Origin: Planosporangium thailandense
GTDB lineage: Bacteria; Actinomycetota; Actinomycetes; Mycobacteriales; Micromonosporaceae
NCBI RefSeq assembly: GCF_011947195.1
Contig: NZ_JAATVY010000004.1
Span: 248,001-312,000, forward strand
Direction of reading: 5' to 3'
Length of the DNA stretch: 64,000 bases
The notes under the pieces are model-generated. The model was not told the DNA's origin. It did not search any database and saw only the letters and a list, made by a program, of their open reading frames with translations. Shown piece by piece: positions 20,547-30,248 of the stretch. The translations under genes and the position numbers were made by a program. Each line of letters opens with the position of its first letter. Position 1 is the first letter of the stretch.

Positions 20547-20564
20547 GCGGCGTGGGCAGGTGGC

Positions 20565-21428
20565 TCAGAGGGCGAGGACGCGGTCGAGAAGCTCCCGGTA
20601 CCGCAGGACGGCCACCCGTAGCTCCTCCGTGTCCGGGTTGTCGCAACTGTGCCGCGGATCCAGTTCGGCGTGCTGACGGGCCAGCGCGGCGGTCAGCGCG
20701 TTCACGGCCTCGGTGACGACCGCGGCGGTCGCCGTCACCGCGAAGTTCGGATCGTCGACGAACAGGCTGCCCGCCTCGCGGATCCGTGCCCGGAACGCTT
20801 CGGCCTCGGCGCTCGCGCCGCTCCACAGCGCGATCCGGGCCTGAGGAAGGTCACCGGGGCGAAGCGCCCGCGCCGCTTCCGTCGGTGGCTCGGGAGCCTC
20901 GGCCTCGGCGCCGTCCGGCTTGACTGCCTCGGCGTCGGCACCGTCCGGCTCGTCTGCCTCGGCGTCGGCGCCGTCCGGCTCGGTGATCTCCGTGACTTCC
21001 GTGGCCTCCGCCGTCTCCGGGCGGTCCGGCTCGACGATCTCCACGCCGTCGGCAGAGGCGTCGGCAGAGGCGTCGGCAGAAGCGTCGGCAGAGTCGGCGG
21101 GGTCGGCCGCACCCGCTCGTGCCGGTGCCGGGGTCACCGTCGGCCCGGCCACCGTCGGCCCGGCCACCGTCGGCCCGGCCACCGTCGGCCCGGCCACCGT
21201 CGGCCCGGCCGACGTCGGCCCGGCCACCGTCGGACGGCCCCCGGACGTGCCCTCCGGCTGCGCCGGGACCGGCACCGGCGGCAGCGGCTCGCCCTGTTGC
21301 CGCGGGGGCGGCTCCCACGGGCTGCGCTGCGCGGGTATCCAGGCCGCGCCGGCCACCGGCGGGAAGGGCTGGAGGGGCGGAGGCGGTACGCCGCGGTCGA
21401 ACGCGCCGCCCGTCGTATCCGGGTACAT
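20565..21428 (-). CDS. Low-complexity protein with pentapeptide repeats
   Basis: The 287-residue product starts MYPDTTGGAF at 21428. Residues 1-60 are Pro-rich, residues 65-100 hold seven units of a GPTVA-like pentapeptide, residues 108-120 have ASAD repeats, and residues 125-185 are Glu/Asp/Ala-rich. Only the last 100 residues (from about AARALRPGDLPQARIALWSG) look globular, with helices that include TATAAVVTEAVNALTAALAR. No signal peptide or membrane segment is visible. I do not recognise a family; the repeats suggest a disordered linker ahead of a small helical domain. Confidence 0.65.
   Translation of the reverse strand: MYPDTTGGAFDRGVPPPPLQPFPPVAGAAWIPAQRSPWEPPPRQQGEPLPPVPVPAQPEGTSGGRPTVAGPTSAGPTVAGPTVAGPTVAGPTVAGPTVTPAPARAGAADPADSADASADASADASADGVEIVEPDRPETAEATEVTEITEPDGADAEADEPDGADAEAVKPDGAEAEAPEPPTEAARALRPGDLPQARIALWSGASAEAEAFRARIREAGSLFVDDPNFAVTATAAVVTEAVNALTAALARQHAELDPRHSCDNPDTEELRVAVLRYRELLDRVLAL
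21136..21240. repeat. 15-bp tandem repeat, seven units
   Basis: Units of ACCGTCGGCCCGGCC run from 21136 to 21210 as five identical copies, followed by one copy with GAC in place of ACC (21211-21225) and a degenerate last unit. The array is in frame within the gene 20565-21428 and encodes a Gly-Pro-Thr-Val-Ala repeat, so copy number could vary without breaking the frame. Confidence 0.85.
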
Positions 21429-21635
21429 GATGCTCCTTAGGCCACTGTCGGTCCGGCTGACCCGAGCACCGGCGCGCGGCGCCGGTGGCAATCAATGCAT
21501 GCCGATGAGCGTCCTCAACGTACCGCCGATCGCGACCGGTGCGCATCCTTCCGGTTTGCCGCCAGGGGGACCGCAGGTCGCAGCGGGTGGGGCGGGCCGC
21601 CGGCCGGCGCGGCGGATGGGAGACAATCGGGCACT

Positions 21636-22004
21636 GTGCAGCCCCAACCAGACCCAGACACACAGCTCGCCCCGGACATCGCCGCCCGGCTGAAGCGCGA
21701 CCCGGCCGGCCTGGTCCCCGCGATCGTCCAGGAGGCCGGCACCGGCACCGTCCTGATGCTCGCGTGGATGGACGACGAGGCGCTGCGGCGCACGCTCGCC
21801 ACGGGCCGGGCGACCTACTGGTCGCGCAGCCGCCGCGAGTACTGGGTCAAGGGCGCCACCTCGGGCCACCACCAGCACGTACGCTCGGTGGCCCTCGACT
21901 GCGACGGCGACACGCTGCTGCTGACCGTCGACCAGGTCGGCGCGGCCTGCCACACCGGCGCGCACAGCTGCTTCTTCGACGTTCTCCAGGAGGCGAAGCC
22001 GTGA
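21636..22004 (+). CDS. hisI: Phosphoribosyl-AMP cyclohydrolase
   Basis: The 122-residue zinc enzyme opens the adenine ring of phosphoribosyl-AMP, the third step of histidine synthesis. Conserved motifs are [15 protein letters not shown], the [17 protein letters not shown] region, and the metal-binding VALDCDGD and ACHTGAHSC, with three cysteines. It has no fused HisE domain. The start is taken as the GTG at 21636, eight bases after a GACAAT -10-like box; an upstream ATG at 21495 would add a low-complexity extension. It is separated from the other his genes and coupled to trpE by a 4-bp overlap. Confidence 0.93.
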   Translation: MQPQPDPDTQLAPDIAARLKRDPAGLVPAIVQEAGTGTVLMLAWMDDEALRRTLATGRATYWSRSRREYWVKGATSGHHQHVRSVALDCDGDTLLLTVDQVGAACHTGAHSCFFDVLQEAKP

Positions 22005-23527
22005 CCACGGGCGCCGTCGTACCCGACGAGTCGACCTTCCGGGCGCTGGCCCGTACCCGGCGGGTGGTCCCCGTGACGCGGCGGCTGCTCGCCGACGGCG
22101 AGACGCCGGTCGGGGTCTACCGCAAGCTCGCCGGCGGTCCGGGGACGTTCCTGCTGGAGTCGGCCGAGCAGGGCGTCGGCTCCGCGGGCGCGGTCTGGTC
22201 GCGGTACTCGTTCATCGGCGTACGCAGCGCCGCGACGCTCGTCGAGCGGGACGGCCGCGCGGTGTGGCTGGGCGACCCGCCCGCCGGGGTGCCGGCCGAC
22301 GGCGACCCGGCGGAGGTGCTGCGGGCGACGGTGGCGGCGCTGCAGACTCCGGAGCCCGACGAGATCGACCTGCCGCCGCTGTCGGGCGGGATGGTCGGGT
22401 ACGTCGCCTACGACATGGTCCGCCGGTTCGAGCGGCTGCCCGCGCTCGCCGAGGACGACCTGGGACAGCCGGCGCTGGGCATGATGCTCGCCACCGACCT
22501 GGTGGCGCTCGACCACTTCGCGGGCGCCGCGGTGCTGATCGCCAACGCCGTTCTGCCGGTGGATCCGTCGGACGACGACCTCAAGGCCGCCTACCACCAG
22601 GCGATCGGCCGGCTGGACGCGATGACCACCGCCCTGTCGCGGCCGACCCCGCCGATGGTCTCCACCGTCGAGGTGGGCCGGGTCGCGCCGCCGACCAGCC
22701 GGACACCGGCCGGGGAGTACCCGAAGGCCGTGGAGGCGGCGAAGGAGGCGATCCGGGCCGGCGAGTGCTTCCAGATCGTGGTCGCCCAGCGCTTCGAACG
22801 CCCCACGGACGCCGACCCGATCGACGTGTACCGGGTGCTGCGCACCACCAACCCCAGCCCGTACATGTACCTGCTGCGCTTCGACGGGTTCGACATCGTC
22901 GGCTCGTCGCCGGAGGTGCACGTCAAGGTCACCGGCCGGCGGGCGATGCTGCACCCGATCGCGGGCACCCGCCCCCGCGGCGCGACGCAGGCGGAGGACA
23001 CGGCCCTGGCCACCGAGCTGCTGTCCGACCCCAAGGAGCGCTCCGAGCACGTGATGCTGGTCGACCTGGCGCGCAACGACCTGGGCCGGGTCTGCAAGCC
23101 GGGCACGGTCGACGTGCCGGAGTTCGCCACGGTCGAGCGGTACAGCCACGTGATGCACATCGTCAGCACCGTCACCGGCGAGCTGGCAGACGGGTCCTGC
23201 GCGTTCGACACCCTCGCCGCGACGTTCCCGGCCGGCACCCTGTCGGGCGCGCCGAAGGTACGCGCGATGGAGATCATCGAGTCGCTGGAGCCGACCCGGC
23301 GCGGCGTGTACGGCGGGGTGGTCGGCTACTTCGGCTTCGGCGGTGACATGGACACGGCCATCGCGATCCGCACCGCGCTGTTCCGCGACGGCGTCGCGTA
23401 CGTGTCGGCCGGCGCCGGGGTGGTGGCCGACTCCAACCCGGACGCCGAGGAGACCGAGACCCGCAACAAGGCCGCCGCGGTGCTCGCCGCGATCGCGGCC
23501 GCGGAGACGCTGCGGCCGGCGCGATGA
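22001..23527 (+). CDS. trpE: Anthranilate synthase component I
   Basis: The 508-residue protein converts chorismate to anthranilate together with a glutaminase (TrpG) not present in the window. The N-terminal region includes LLESAEQG, the typical tryptophan-feedback site. The C-terminal chorismate-binding domain shows [42 protein letters not shown] and [18 protein letters not shown]. The GTG start at 22001 overlaps the hisI stop. The next gene overlaps its stop by 4 bp. Confidence 0.95.
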   Translation: MTTGAVVPDESTFRALARTRRVVPVTRRLLADGETPVGVYRKLAGGPGTFLLESAEQGVGSAGAVWSRYSFIGVRSAATLVERDGRAVWLGDPPAGVPADGDPAEVLRATVAALQTPEPDEIDLPPLSGGMVGYVAYDMVRRFERLPALAEDDLGQPALGMMLATDLVALDHFAGAAVLIANAVLPVDPSDDDLKAAYHQAIGRLDAMTTALSRPTPPMVSTVEVGRVAPPTSRTPAGEYPKAVEAAKEAIRAGECFQIVVAQRFERPTDADPIDVYRVLRTTNPSPYMYLLRFDGFDIVGSSPEVHVKVTGRRAMLHPIAGTRPRGATQAEDTALATELLSDPKERSEHVMLVDLARNDLGRVCKPGTVDVPEFATVERYSHVMHIVSTVTGELADGSCAFDTLAATFPAGTLSGAPKVRAMEIIESLEPTRRGVYGGVVGYFGFGGDMDTAIAIRTALFRDGVAYVSAGAGVVADSNPDAEETETRNKAAAVLAAIAAAETLRPAR

Positions 23528-24039
23528 GCCCGAACCGGGTACGCCTCCTCGCGGTCCTCGGCTGCGCCGCCGGTGCCGGGCTGGTGCTGATGGCCGCCGG
23601 CCGCACCTGGGGGCACGTCACCGTGGTACGCCCGGCGCCGCTGCCGCCGCTGCACCAGGCCAGGACCGGCGCCGCCCTGCTGCCCTGGCTGTCCCCGCTC
23701 GCGCTGGCGACGCTCGCCGGGGCGGGGGCGCTGCTGGCCACCCGGGGGCTGGTACGCGCCGCCGTAGGGGTCCTGCTGGTGCTGTCCGGGCTGGGCCTGG
23801 TCGCCGGGGCCGGCACGCGCCTTTCCAGCGGTGCGTCGCCGGGCTGGCCGCTGGTCGTGGTCGTGGGCGGTCTGCTCGTGGCCGCGGCGGGCGTCGTGAC
23901 GGTCGCGCGCGGTCGGACCTGGCCGGGCATGGGTGCGCGGTACGACCGTCCGACGCGCGGCTCGGGCGGTGCGGGCACGCCGCGCACCGAGGCACAGCTG
24001 TGGGACGCGCTCGACCGGGGCGAGGACCCCACCCGATAG
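23524..24039 (+). CDS. Trp biosynthesis-associated membrane protein (TIGR02234)
   Basis: The 171-residue product has four hydrophobic segments and the family pattern [19 protein letters not shown] after the first helix, with an extended C-terminal cytoplasmic tail. The family is found between trpE and trpC in actinobacteria, exactly as here; its function is unknown. It overlaps trpE by 4 bp. A short GC stem, GGGGC with GCCCC, lies just after its stop near 24040-24058. Confidence 0.85.
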   Translation: MSPNRVRLLAVLGCAAGAGLVLMAAGRTWGHVTVVRPAPLPPLHQARTGAALLPWLSPLALATLAGAGALLATRGLVRAAVGVLLVLSGLGLVAGAGTRLSSGASPGWPLVVVVGGLLVAAAGVVTVARGRTWPGMGARYDRPTRGSGGAGTPRTEAQLWDALDRGEDPTR

Positions 24040-24115
24040 GGGGCTTGACATTATGCCCCACCCCGTTTGGTGACCGCGCCCATACCCCGGACGCCTGTCG
24101 TCCGCGGCATCCGCT

Positions 24116-24121
24116 TAGCAT
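24116..24121 (+). promoter_or_regulatory. Probable -10 element of trpC, leaderless start
   Basis: TAGCAT ends six bases before the ATG at 24128, the same spacing as the -10 box ahead of hisD. This suggests an internal promoter giving a leaderless trpCBA transcript, and supports the ATG at 24128 over the in-frame GTG at 24191. Confidence 0.45.
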
Positions 24122-24127
24122 CGGCGC

Positions 24128-24990
24128 ATGACAGCGGAAGAGGGGAGTCCGCCGACGAACCCGTCGCGATTCCAGCCCGAGTCCGGTCACGTGCTGGATG
24201 AGATCCTGGCTGGCGTACGTGAAGACGTGGCCGTACGTCAGGAGCGGGTTCCGCTGGAGCGGATCAAGGAGCTGGCCGCGGCGGCACCGCCGGCCAAGGA
24301 CGCGTACTCGATTTTGCGGGCCCCCGGAGTCGGGGTGATCGCCGAGGTCAAACGGTCGTCGCCGTCCAAGGGACAGCTGGCCGAGATCCCGGACCCCGCC
24401 GAGCTCGCCAGGGAGTACGCGGCGGGTGGCGCCCGGTGCGTGAGCGTGCTGACCGAGGGGCGCTGGTTCGGCGGGAGCCTGGAAGACTTCGCGGCGGTAC
24501 GGGCCAAGGTCGACATCCCGTTGTTGCGCAAGGACTTCGTCGTCTCCAGCTACCAGGTCCACGAGGCCCGCGCCTACGGTGCGGACGTCGTCCTGCTGAT
24601 CGTCGCGGCGCTCGACCAGAACGCGCTGTCGGGCCTGCTCGACCGGGTCGAGAGCCTCGGCATGACGGCGCTGGTCGAGGTGCACAACGAAGAAGAGGCC
24701 GACCGGGCCCTCGACGCCGGCGCCCGCGTGATCGGCGTCAACGCCCGCGACCTGCGTACCCTCGAGGTGGACCGCTCGGTGTTCGAGCGGATCGCCCCGG
24801 GGCTGCCGGGGCACGTCGTCAAGATCGCGGAGTCGGGCGTGCGTGGCCCGCACGATCTGATCCGCTACGCCTCGGCCGGCGCCGACGCGGTACTTGTCGG
24901 AGAGGGACTGGTGACACACAAGAGCCCCCGGGAGGCGGTGGCCGAGCTGGTGACGGCCGGTAGCCACCCGGCGACCCCGAGGCCGACCCG

Positions 24991-24994
<4 letters not shown>
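24128..24994 (+). CDS. trpC: Indole-3-glycerol phosphate synthase
   Basis: The 288-residue barrel enzyme closes the indole ring from CdRP. The family core starts at [15 protein letters not shown] (residue 21), followed by [13 protein letters not shown], with the catalytic lysine, and by [38 protein letters not shown] and IAESGVRG. About 20 residues precede the usual start. An internal GTG at 24191 would give a 267-residue protein. The ATG at 24128 is preferred because of the upstream TAGCAT box. Its stop overlaps the trpB start by 4 bp. Confidence 0.93.
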
Positions 24995-26205
<1,211 letters not shown>

Positions 26206-26275
26206 GCGAGCGGAGCGAGCGAATCAGGGGCGCAGTGCGTCGCGAAAGCATCGCGGAGCGAAGCGAAGCGATCGT
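26206..26275. repeat. Repeat-type spacer between trpB and trpA
   Basis: The 70-bp gap consists of GAGCG-type short repeats: GCGAGCGGAGCGAGCGAATC at its start, and GCGGAGCGAAGCGAAGCG near its end. It contains no Shine-Dalgarno sequence before the trpA ATG. Such GAGCGGAGCGAG motifs are commonly dispersed in Micromonosporaceae intergenic regions, so this is probably a dispersed repeat inserted between two genes that are otherwise coupled. Confidence 0.6.
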
Positions 26276-27085
26276 ATGAGCGTCTCGGTTGCCTTTGACA
26301 AGGCGCGCTCGGAGGGGCGTTCGGTGCTCGTCGGCTACCTGCCGGCCGGGTTCCCGACCGTCGACGGCGGCATCGCCGCGATCCGGGCCATGGTCGAGGC
26401 CGGCGTCGACGTGGTCGAGGTCGGTTTCCCGTACTCCGACCCGGTCATGGACGGACCCGTGATCCAGCGGGCCGCGGAAGCCGCGCTCGCGGGCGGTGTC
26501 CGCGCGGCCGACGTGCTGCGGACGGTCGAGGCGGTCGCCGACGCCGGCGCCTCCATCCTGGTCATGTCGTACTGGAACCCCATCGAGCGCTACGGGGTGG
26601 CGGCCTTCGCCCGTGACCTCGCCGCCGCCGGCGGCGCCGGGCTCATCACCCCCGACCTGATCCCGGACGAGGCCGACGAGTGGATCGCCGCGTCCGACGA
26701 GCACGGGCTCGACCGGGTGTTCCTGGTCGCGCCGTCGTCGACCGACGAGCGGGTACGCATGACCACGGCGGCGTGCCGCGGCTTCGTGTACGCCAGCAGC
26801 GTCATGGGCGTCACCGGCGCCCGCGACCAGACGTCGAGCGCCGCGCCGGTCCTCGTCGACCGGGTACGGCGCCTGTCGGCCGACCCGGCCCTCCCGGTCG
26901 CCGTCGGCCTCGGCGTACGCGACGGCGCCCAGGCGGCCGAGGTCGCGTCCTTCGCCGACGGCGTCATCGTCGGCAGTGCCCTGGTCGGGTGCCTGCTGGG
27001 CGCGCCGGACCTCGACGCGGGGCTGAGCGCGTTGCGCACCCTCACCGCCGACCTGGCCGGCGGCGTTACTCGTACTTCTTCATGA
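26276..27085 (+). CDS. trpA: Tryptophan synthase alpha subunit
   Basis: The 269-residue barrel cleaves indole-3-glycerol phosphate to indole and glyceraldehyde-3-phosphate. The catalytic Glu and Asp lie in GVDVVEVGFPYSDPVMDGP. Also visible are LITPDLIPDEADEW and GVTGARDQTS. The start is the ATG at 26276; an earlier ATG at 26195 would read through the repeat spacer. Its stop codon lies inside a perfect 24-bp palindrome that ends the operon. Confidence 0.95.
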   Translation: MSVSVAFDKARSEGRSVLVGYLPAGFPTVDGGIAAIRAMVEAGVDVVEVGFPYSDPVMDGPVIQRAAEAALAGGVRAADVLRTVEAVADAGASILVMSYWNPIERYGVAAFARDLAAAGGAGLITPDLIPDEADEWIAASDEHGLDRVFLVAPSSTDERVRMTTAACRGFVYASSVMGVTGARDQTSSAAPVLVDRVRRLSADPALPVAVGLGVRDGAQAAEVASFADGVIVGSALVGCLLGAPDLDAGLSALRTLTADLAGGVTRTSS

Positions 27086-27134
27086 TCGCGGAAACTTTTC
27101 CGTGTTCCAGCACGGAAAAGTTTCCGCGATCATG
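27081..27134. terminator. Perfect 24-bp-arm palindrome, bidirectional terminator
   Basis: The arm 27081-27104, starting CATGATCGCGG and ending TTTTCCGTG, is the exact reverse complement of 27111-27134, with a 6-base loop TTCCAG. The stop codons of trpA (27083-27085) and of the convergent Nudix gene (27130-27132) sit at mirror positions in the two arms. It can form a strong hairpin in both transcripts. Confidence 0.85.
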
Positions 27135-27681
27135 GTGAGCCGACGGCAGCCGGGGTCGGCTCGGTCGCGCCGGTGAGGTCGGTGCGTTCCCGCATCACGT
27201 CGCGGCGTACGGTGCGCAGCACCCCGGACCGGCCGGCGACGGCGTCGGACAGGGCCGCCCGGGCCGTGGCGGTCAGCGCCTCCGGTAGCGAATCCGGATC
27301 GTGCCACGACAGTCGCTGGACGCGGCCGGGCGCGTTCACGGCCACCTCGCCGCCGTGCCACCTGCCGCGGAACACGTGGACGACCAGGTCCGGCAGGCCG
27401 TTGCCGCAGCCGTCGCCGGTCAGCTGGTAGAGGCCGACCAGGTCGGACAGCTCGATCTCCGCCCCGGTCTCCTGGCGGACATCGCGGATGACGGCGTGGA
27501 CGGGGCTCTCGCTGTTGCGGATCCGACCGCCGGGCAGGCCCCACAGCGGGTGGCCCTGGGGAAGCTGGCACAGCAGCAGGCGCCCGGCGTCGTCTGAGAT
27601 AACAGCGGCGACCACCGAGGTGCACGGATGGTCGCTCACATGCGTGGCGTCGGCTTTCTCAGCCGAAGAGAGCTGGCTCAT
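27130..27681 (-). CDS. Nudix-family hydrolase
   Basis: The 183-residue protein has a Nudix box beginning GGRIRNSESPVHAVIRDV and ending RQETGAEI near residues 55-80. It deviates from the REUXEE core in having RDVRQE, where the last Glu is retained but two acidic positions are Asp and Gln. It should hydrolyse a nucleoside diphosphate derivative; the substrate is unknown. The start is ATG at 27681 (MSQLSSAEK). The gene faces trpA and ends in the shared palindrome. Confidence 0.85.
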   Translation of the reverse strand: MSQLSSAEKADATHVSDHPCTSVVAAVISDDAGRLLLCQLPQGHPLWGLPGGRIRNSESPVHAVIRDVRQETGAEIELSDLVGLYQLTGDGCGNGLPDLVVHVFRGRWHGGEVAVNAPGRVQRLSWHDPDSLPEALTATARAALSDAVAGRSGVLRTVRRDVMRERTDLTGATEPTPAAVGSP

Positions 27682-27759
27682 ATTGGGAAGCCTAGAACCG
27701 GGCAACGGGTGTGACCACCGCAACGCACACGGCAGGAGTACGGGGTAGCGTGTGCACCC

Positions 27760-28839
27760 GTGAATTCTGTGGCGCTCACCCCCCTCGCCGAGATTCCGAG
27801 CCCGACGCAGAGCGTGTGGCACCTCGGCCCGCTGCCGGTCCGTGCGTACGCCCTGTGCATCGTGCTCGGCATCATCGCCGCCTGCGCGGTCACCGAGATC
27901 AGGATGCGCCGCCGCGGCGCGCCGGAGTGGGCCGTGCTCGACATCGCGGTGTGGGCGGTGCCGTTCGGCATCGTCGGCGCCCGGATCTACCACGTGATCA
28001 CCTCACCGGACGCGTACTTCGGTGCCGGCGGCCACCCGCTCGACGCGTTCAAGATCTGGAACGGCGGCCTGGGCATCTGGGGCGCGGTCGCCGGCGGCGC
28101 GCTCGGCGCCTGGCTCGGGGCGCGGCGGATGGGCATCCCGCTGGCGTTCGTCGCCGACGCGCTCGCGCCCGGCCTGCCGCTGGCCCAGGGCCTCGGCCGG
28201 TGGGGCAACTGGTTCAACAACGAGCTGTTCGGCGGGCGCACCTCGCTGCCGTGGGGCCTGCAGGTCCACCGGTGGGACGGCACCACCGGCATGGCGGAGA
28301 AGGACGCGGCCGGCCACGCCTACACGCTGCCTGGGCTCTACCAGCCGACGTTCCTGTACGAGTCGCTGTGGGACATCGGCGTGGCGATCCTGGTCTGGCA
28401 GCTCGACCGGCGCTACCGCTTCGGGCGCGGCCGGGCGTTCGCGCTGTACGTCATGGCGTACACGGTCGGCCGGTTCTGGGTCGAGGCGCTGCGCGACGAC
28501 CCCGCCCACCACTTCCTGGGCCTGCGGCTCAACGACTGGACCGCGATCATCGTCTTCCTCGGCGCGCTGATCTACTTCGTACGGGTACGCGGCCCGCAGC
28601 AGCGCCTCACCGTCGCCGAGGACGGCAAGATCCTGGTGGCGCCGGCGGCCGGGGCAGCCGAGGCCGGAGCGGTGGCGGAGCCCGGCGAGGCCGGAGCGGT
28701 GGCGGAGCCCGGCAAGGCCGAGACGGCGGCGGACCCGGGCGAGGCAGCGGCAGAGCCGGCGGCCGAGACCGACCAGCCACCCGCCCACGAACCGCCGGCC
28801 GACACGTCCGAGAGCGAGTCCGCGCCGTCGCAACCGTAG
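27760..28839 (+). CDS. lgt: Prolipoprotein diacylglyceryl transferase
   Basis: The 359-residue inner-membrane enzyme transfers diacylglycerol from phosphatidylglycerol to the lipobox cysteine of prolipoproteins. The Lgt signature GRWGNWFNNELFG lies near residue 147, and seven hydrophobic segments span residues 20-280. The last 75 residues are an Ala/Glu/Pro-rich low-complexity tail with three GAVAEPGEA-like units, common in actinobacterial Lgt. The start is GTG at 27760, with TAGCGT eight bases upstream. Confidence 0.93.
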   Translation: MNSVALTPLAEIPSPTQSVWHLGPLPVRAYALCIVLGIIAACAVTEIRMRRRGAPEWAVLDIAVWAVPFGIVGARIYHVITSPDAYFGAGGHPLDAFKIWNGGLGIWGAVAGGALGAWLGARRMGIPLAFVADALAPGLPLAQGLGRWGNWFNNELFGGRTSLPWGLQVHRWDGTTGMAEKDAAGHAYTLPGLYQPTFLYESLWDIGVAILVWQLDRRYRFGRGRAFALYVMAYTVGRFWVEALRDDPAHHFLGLRLNDWTAIIVFLGALIYFVRVRGPQQRLTVAEDGKILVAPAAGAAEAGAVAEPGEAGAVAEPGKAETAADPGEAAAEPAAETDQPPAHEPPADTSESESAPSQP

Positions 28840-28850
28840 CCGGATCCCGG

Positions 28851-30059
28851 ATGCGCTCCGCGGTCGTCGTCGGCGCCGGCATCGGCGGGCTCGCCGCCGC
28901 CGGCGCGCTGGCCCGGACCGGATGGCAGGTCACGCTCCTCGAACAGCGGGAGCGGATCCGACCGGCCCCGGGTGCGGTGCTGCTGTGGCCGGGCGGGCTG
29001 CGCGCGCTGCGGTCCCTCGGCCTCGACGAGGGGCTCGACGCGGTCGCGACCCCGGTGCACACCGCCGGCCTGCGCCGTCCCGACGGCCGCTGGCTGCACA
29101 AGGGGAGCCCGGCCGACGGCATGACGCCGTACGTGGTGCACGGCGAAGACCTGCACGACGCGCTCGTGGCCGGGCTCGGCGAACGCGTCGATCTCCGGCC
29201 CGGGGTGGCCGTGCGGACGGTACCCGGCCGGGAGGGTCGCCCCGCGGTCGGCGACGGGCGCGCCACCTGGGAGGCCGACCTGGTCGTCGCCGCCGACGGG
29301 GTGGGCAGCACGGTACGGCAGCGGCTGGTCCCCGACAGCCGACCCGTCAGCGGCGGGTACGCGGCCTGGCGGGCGGTTATCCCGTGGTACCGCGCCCCGC
29401 GGCTGCCGGACAGCACCCCGGCCGCCGGGGAGACGCTGAGCGTGGGGCAGCGGTTCAGGTACGCGTCCCTCGGCGAGCGGCGATCGGCCGAGGTGTCGGG
29501 CCGGGGCGGGATCTGCTGGCTGGCGACCGTGCCGGGTGCGGCCCGGCCGGAGCCGCCCGAGGTGCAGCTGTCCCTGCTGCGGCGGTGGTTCGCGGGCTGG
29601 CACGCGCCCGTGGCGCAGCTACTGGCGGTGACCGAGCCCGACGACCTGGTTCAACAGGACGTCAGCGAGCTGAGCCCGCTGCCCGCGGCGTTCGCTTTCC
29701 CCGCCGGCGCCGGCGGGTACGTGCTGCTCGGCGATGCCGCGCACGCCCTCGCCGACCACCTGGGCCAGGGCCCGTCCGTGGCCCTCGAGGACGCGGCGAC
29801 GTTGCAGGCGCTCGTCCGCGACGCGTCACCCGGCCCCGCGCTGGCCGGCGCGCTGCGGGCGTACCAACGCGCCCGGCGGCGCCGGGCGGCCCGGCTGGCC
29901 CGGCAGAGCCGGCGGGTGGCGGCCGTGCTGGAGGGCGCGGGCGGCCGGCTCGGGCTCCGGGCCCGGCGCGTCGCGCTCGGTACGGTGGCGCCGCGGCTGT
30001 TCAAGGCCGCCGCGGCGGGCGCCAGCGACTGGCGGCCGCTCGCCGGCTCCGATTCGTGA
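28851..30059 (+). CDS. FAD-dependent monooxygenase
   Basis: The 402-residue flavoprotein has the N-terminal dinucleotide motif VVVGAGIGGLAAAGAL and the C-terminal FAD-ribityl motif GDAAHALADHLGQG (GDAAHA), the pattern of salicylate-hydroxylase-like aromatic monooxygenases. Residues 340-400 end in a basic helical region. It starts with ATG at 28851, 11 bp after lgt, so it may be cotranscribed. The substrate cannot be predicted. Confidence 0.86.
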   Translation: MRSAVVVGAGIGGLAAAGALARTGWQVTLLEQRERIRPAPGAVLLWPGGLRALRSLGLDEGLDAVATPVHTAGLRRPDGRWLHKGSPADGMTPYVVHGEDLHDALVAGLGERVDLRPGVAVRTVPGREGRPAVGDGRATWEADLVVAADGVGSTVRQRLVPDSRPVSGGYAAWRAVIPWYRAPRLPDSTPAAGETLSVGQRFRYASLGERRSAEVSGRGGICWLATVPGAARPEPPEVQLSLLRRWFAGWHAPVAQLLAVTEPDDLVQQDVSELSPLPAAFAFPAGAGGYVLLGDAAHALADHLGQGPSVALEDAATLQALVRDASPGPALAGALRAYQRARRRRAARLARQSRRVAAVLEGAGGRLGLRARRVALGTVAPRLFKAAAAGASDWRPLAGSDS

Positions 30060-30248
30060 TCACACCGACGACAGTTCGCCGTGCTCCACACAGCTGGCCC
30101 GCCAGCCGGCCGGCAGCACCTGTACCTTCATCCGGCGCCGGCACCTGCCGCAGTAACGGGGCGGCTCGAGTTGCCGGGCGGCGGCGCAGGCCTCGTGGCC
30201 ACCGTCGGCGAGCGCCCCGCCGCATCGATCACACCACTGCATGGTCAC
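30060..30248 (-). CDS. bsaP: Biotin synthase auxiliary protein BsaP
   Basis: The 62-residue protein has cysteines at [19 protein letters not shown] and SCVEHG, matching the small iron-sulfur protein BsaP encoded beside bioB in mycobacteria and other actinobacteria, where it is needed for BioB activity. The GTG start overlaps the bioB stop by 4 bp (GTGA), which supports translational coupling. No membrane segment or signal is visible. The assignment rests on the cysteine pattern, size and position. Confidence 0.8.
   Translation of the reverse strand: MTMQWCDRCGGALADGGHEACAAARQLEPPRYCGRCRRRMKVQVLPAGWRASCVEHGELSSV

Noticed and set aside
21136-21240. CRISPR-like repeat
   Set aside because: The units are contiguous without spacers and lie in frame in a coding region.
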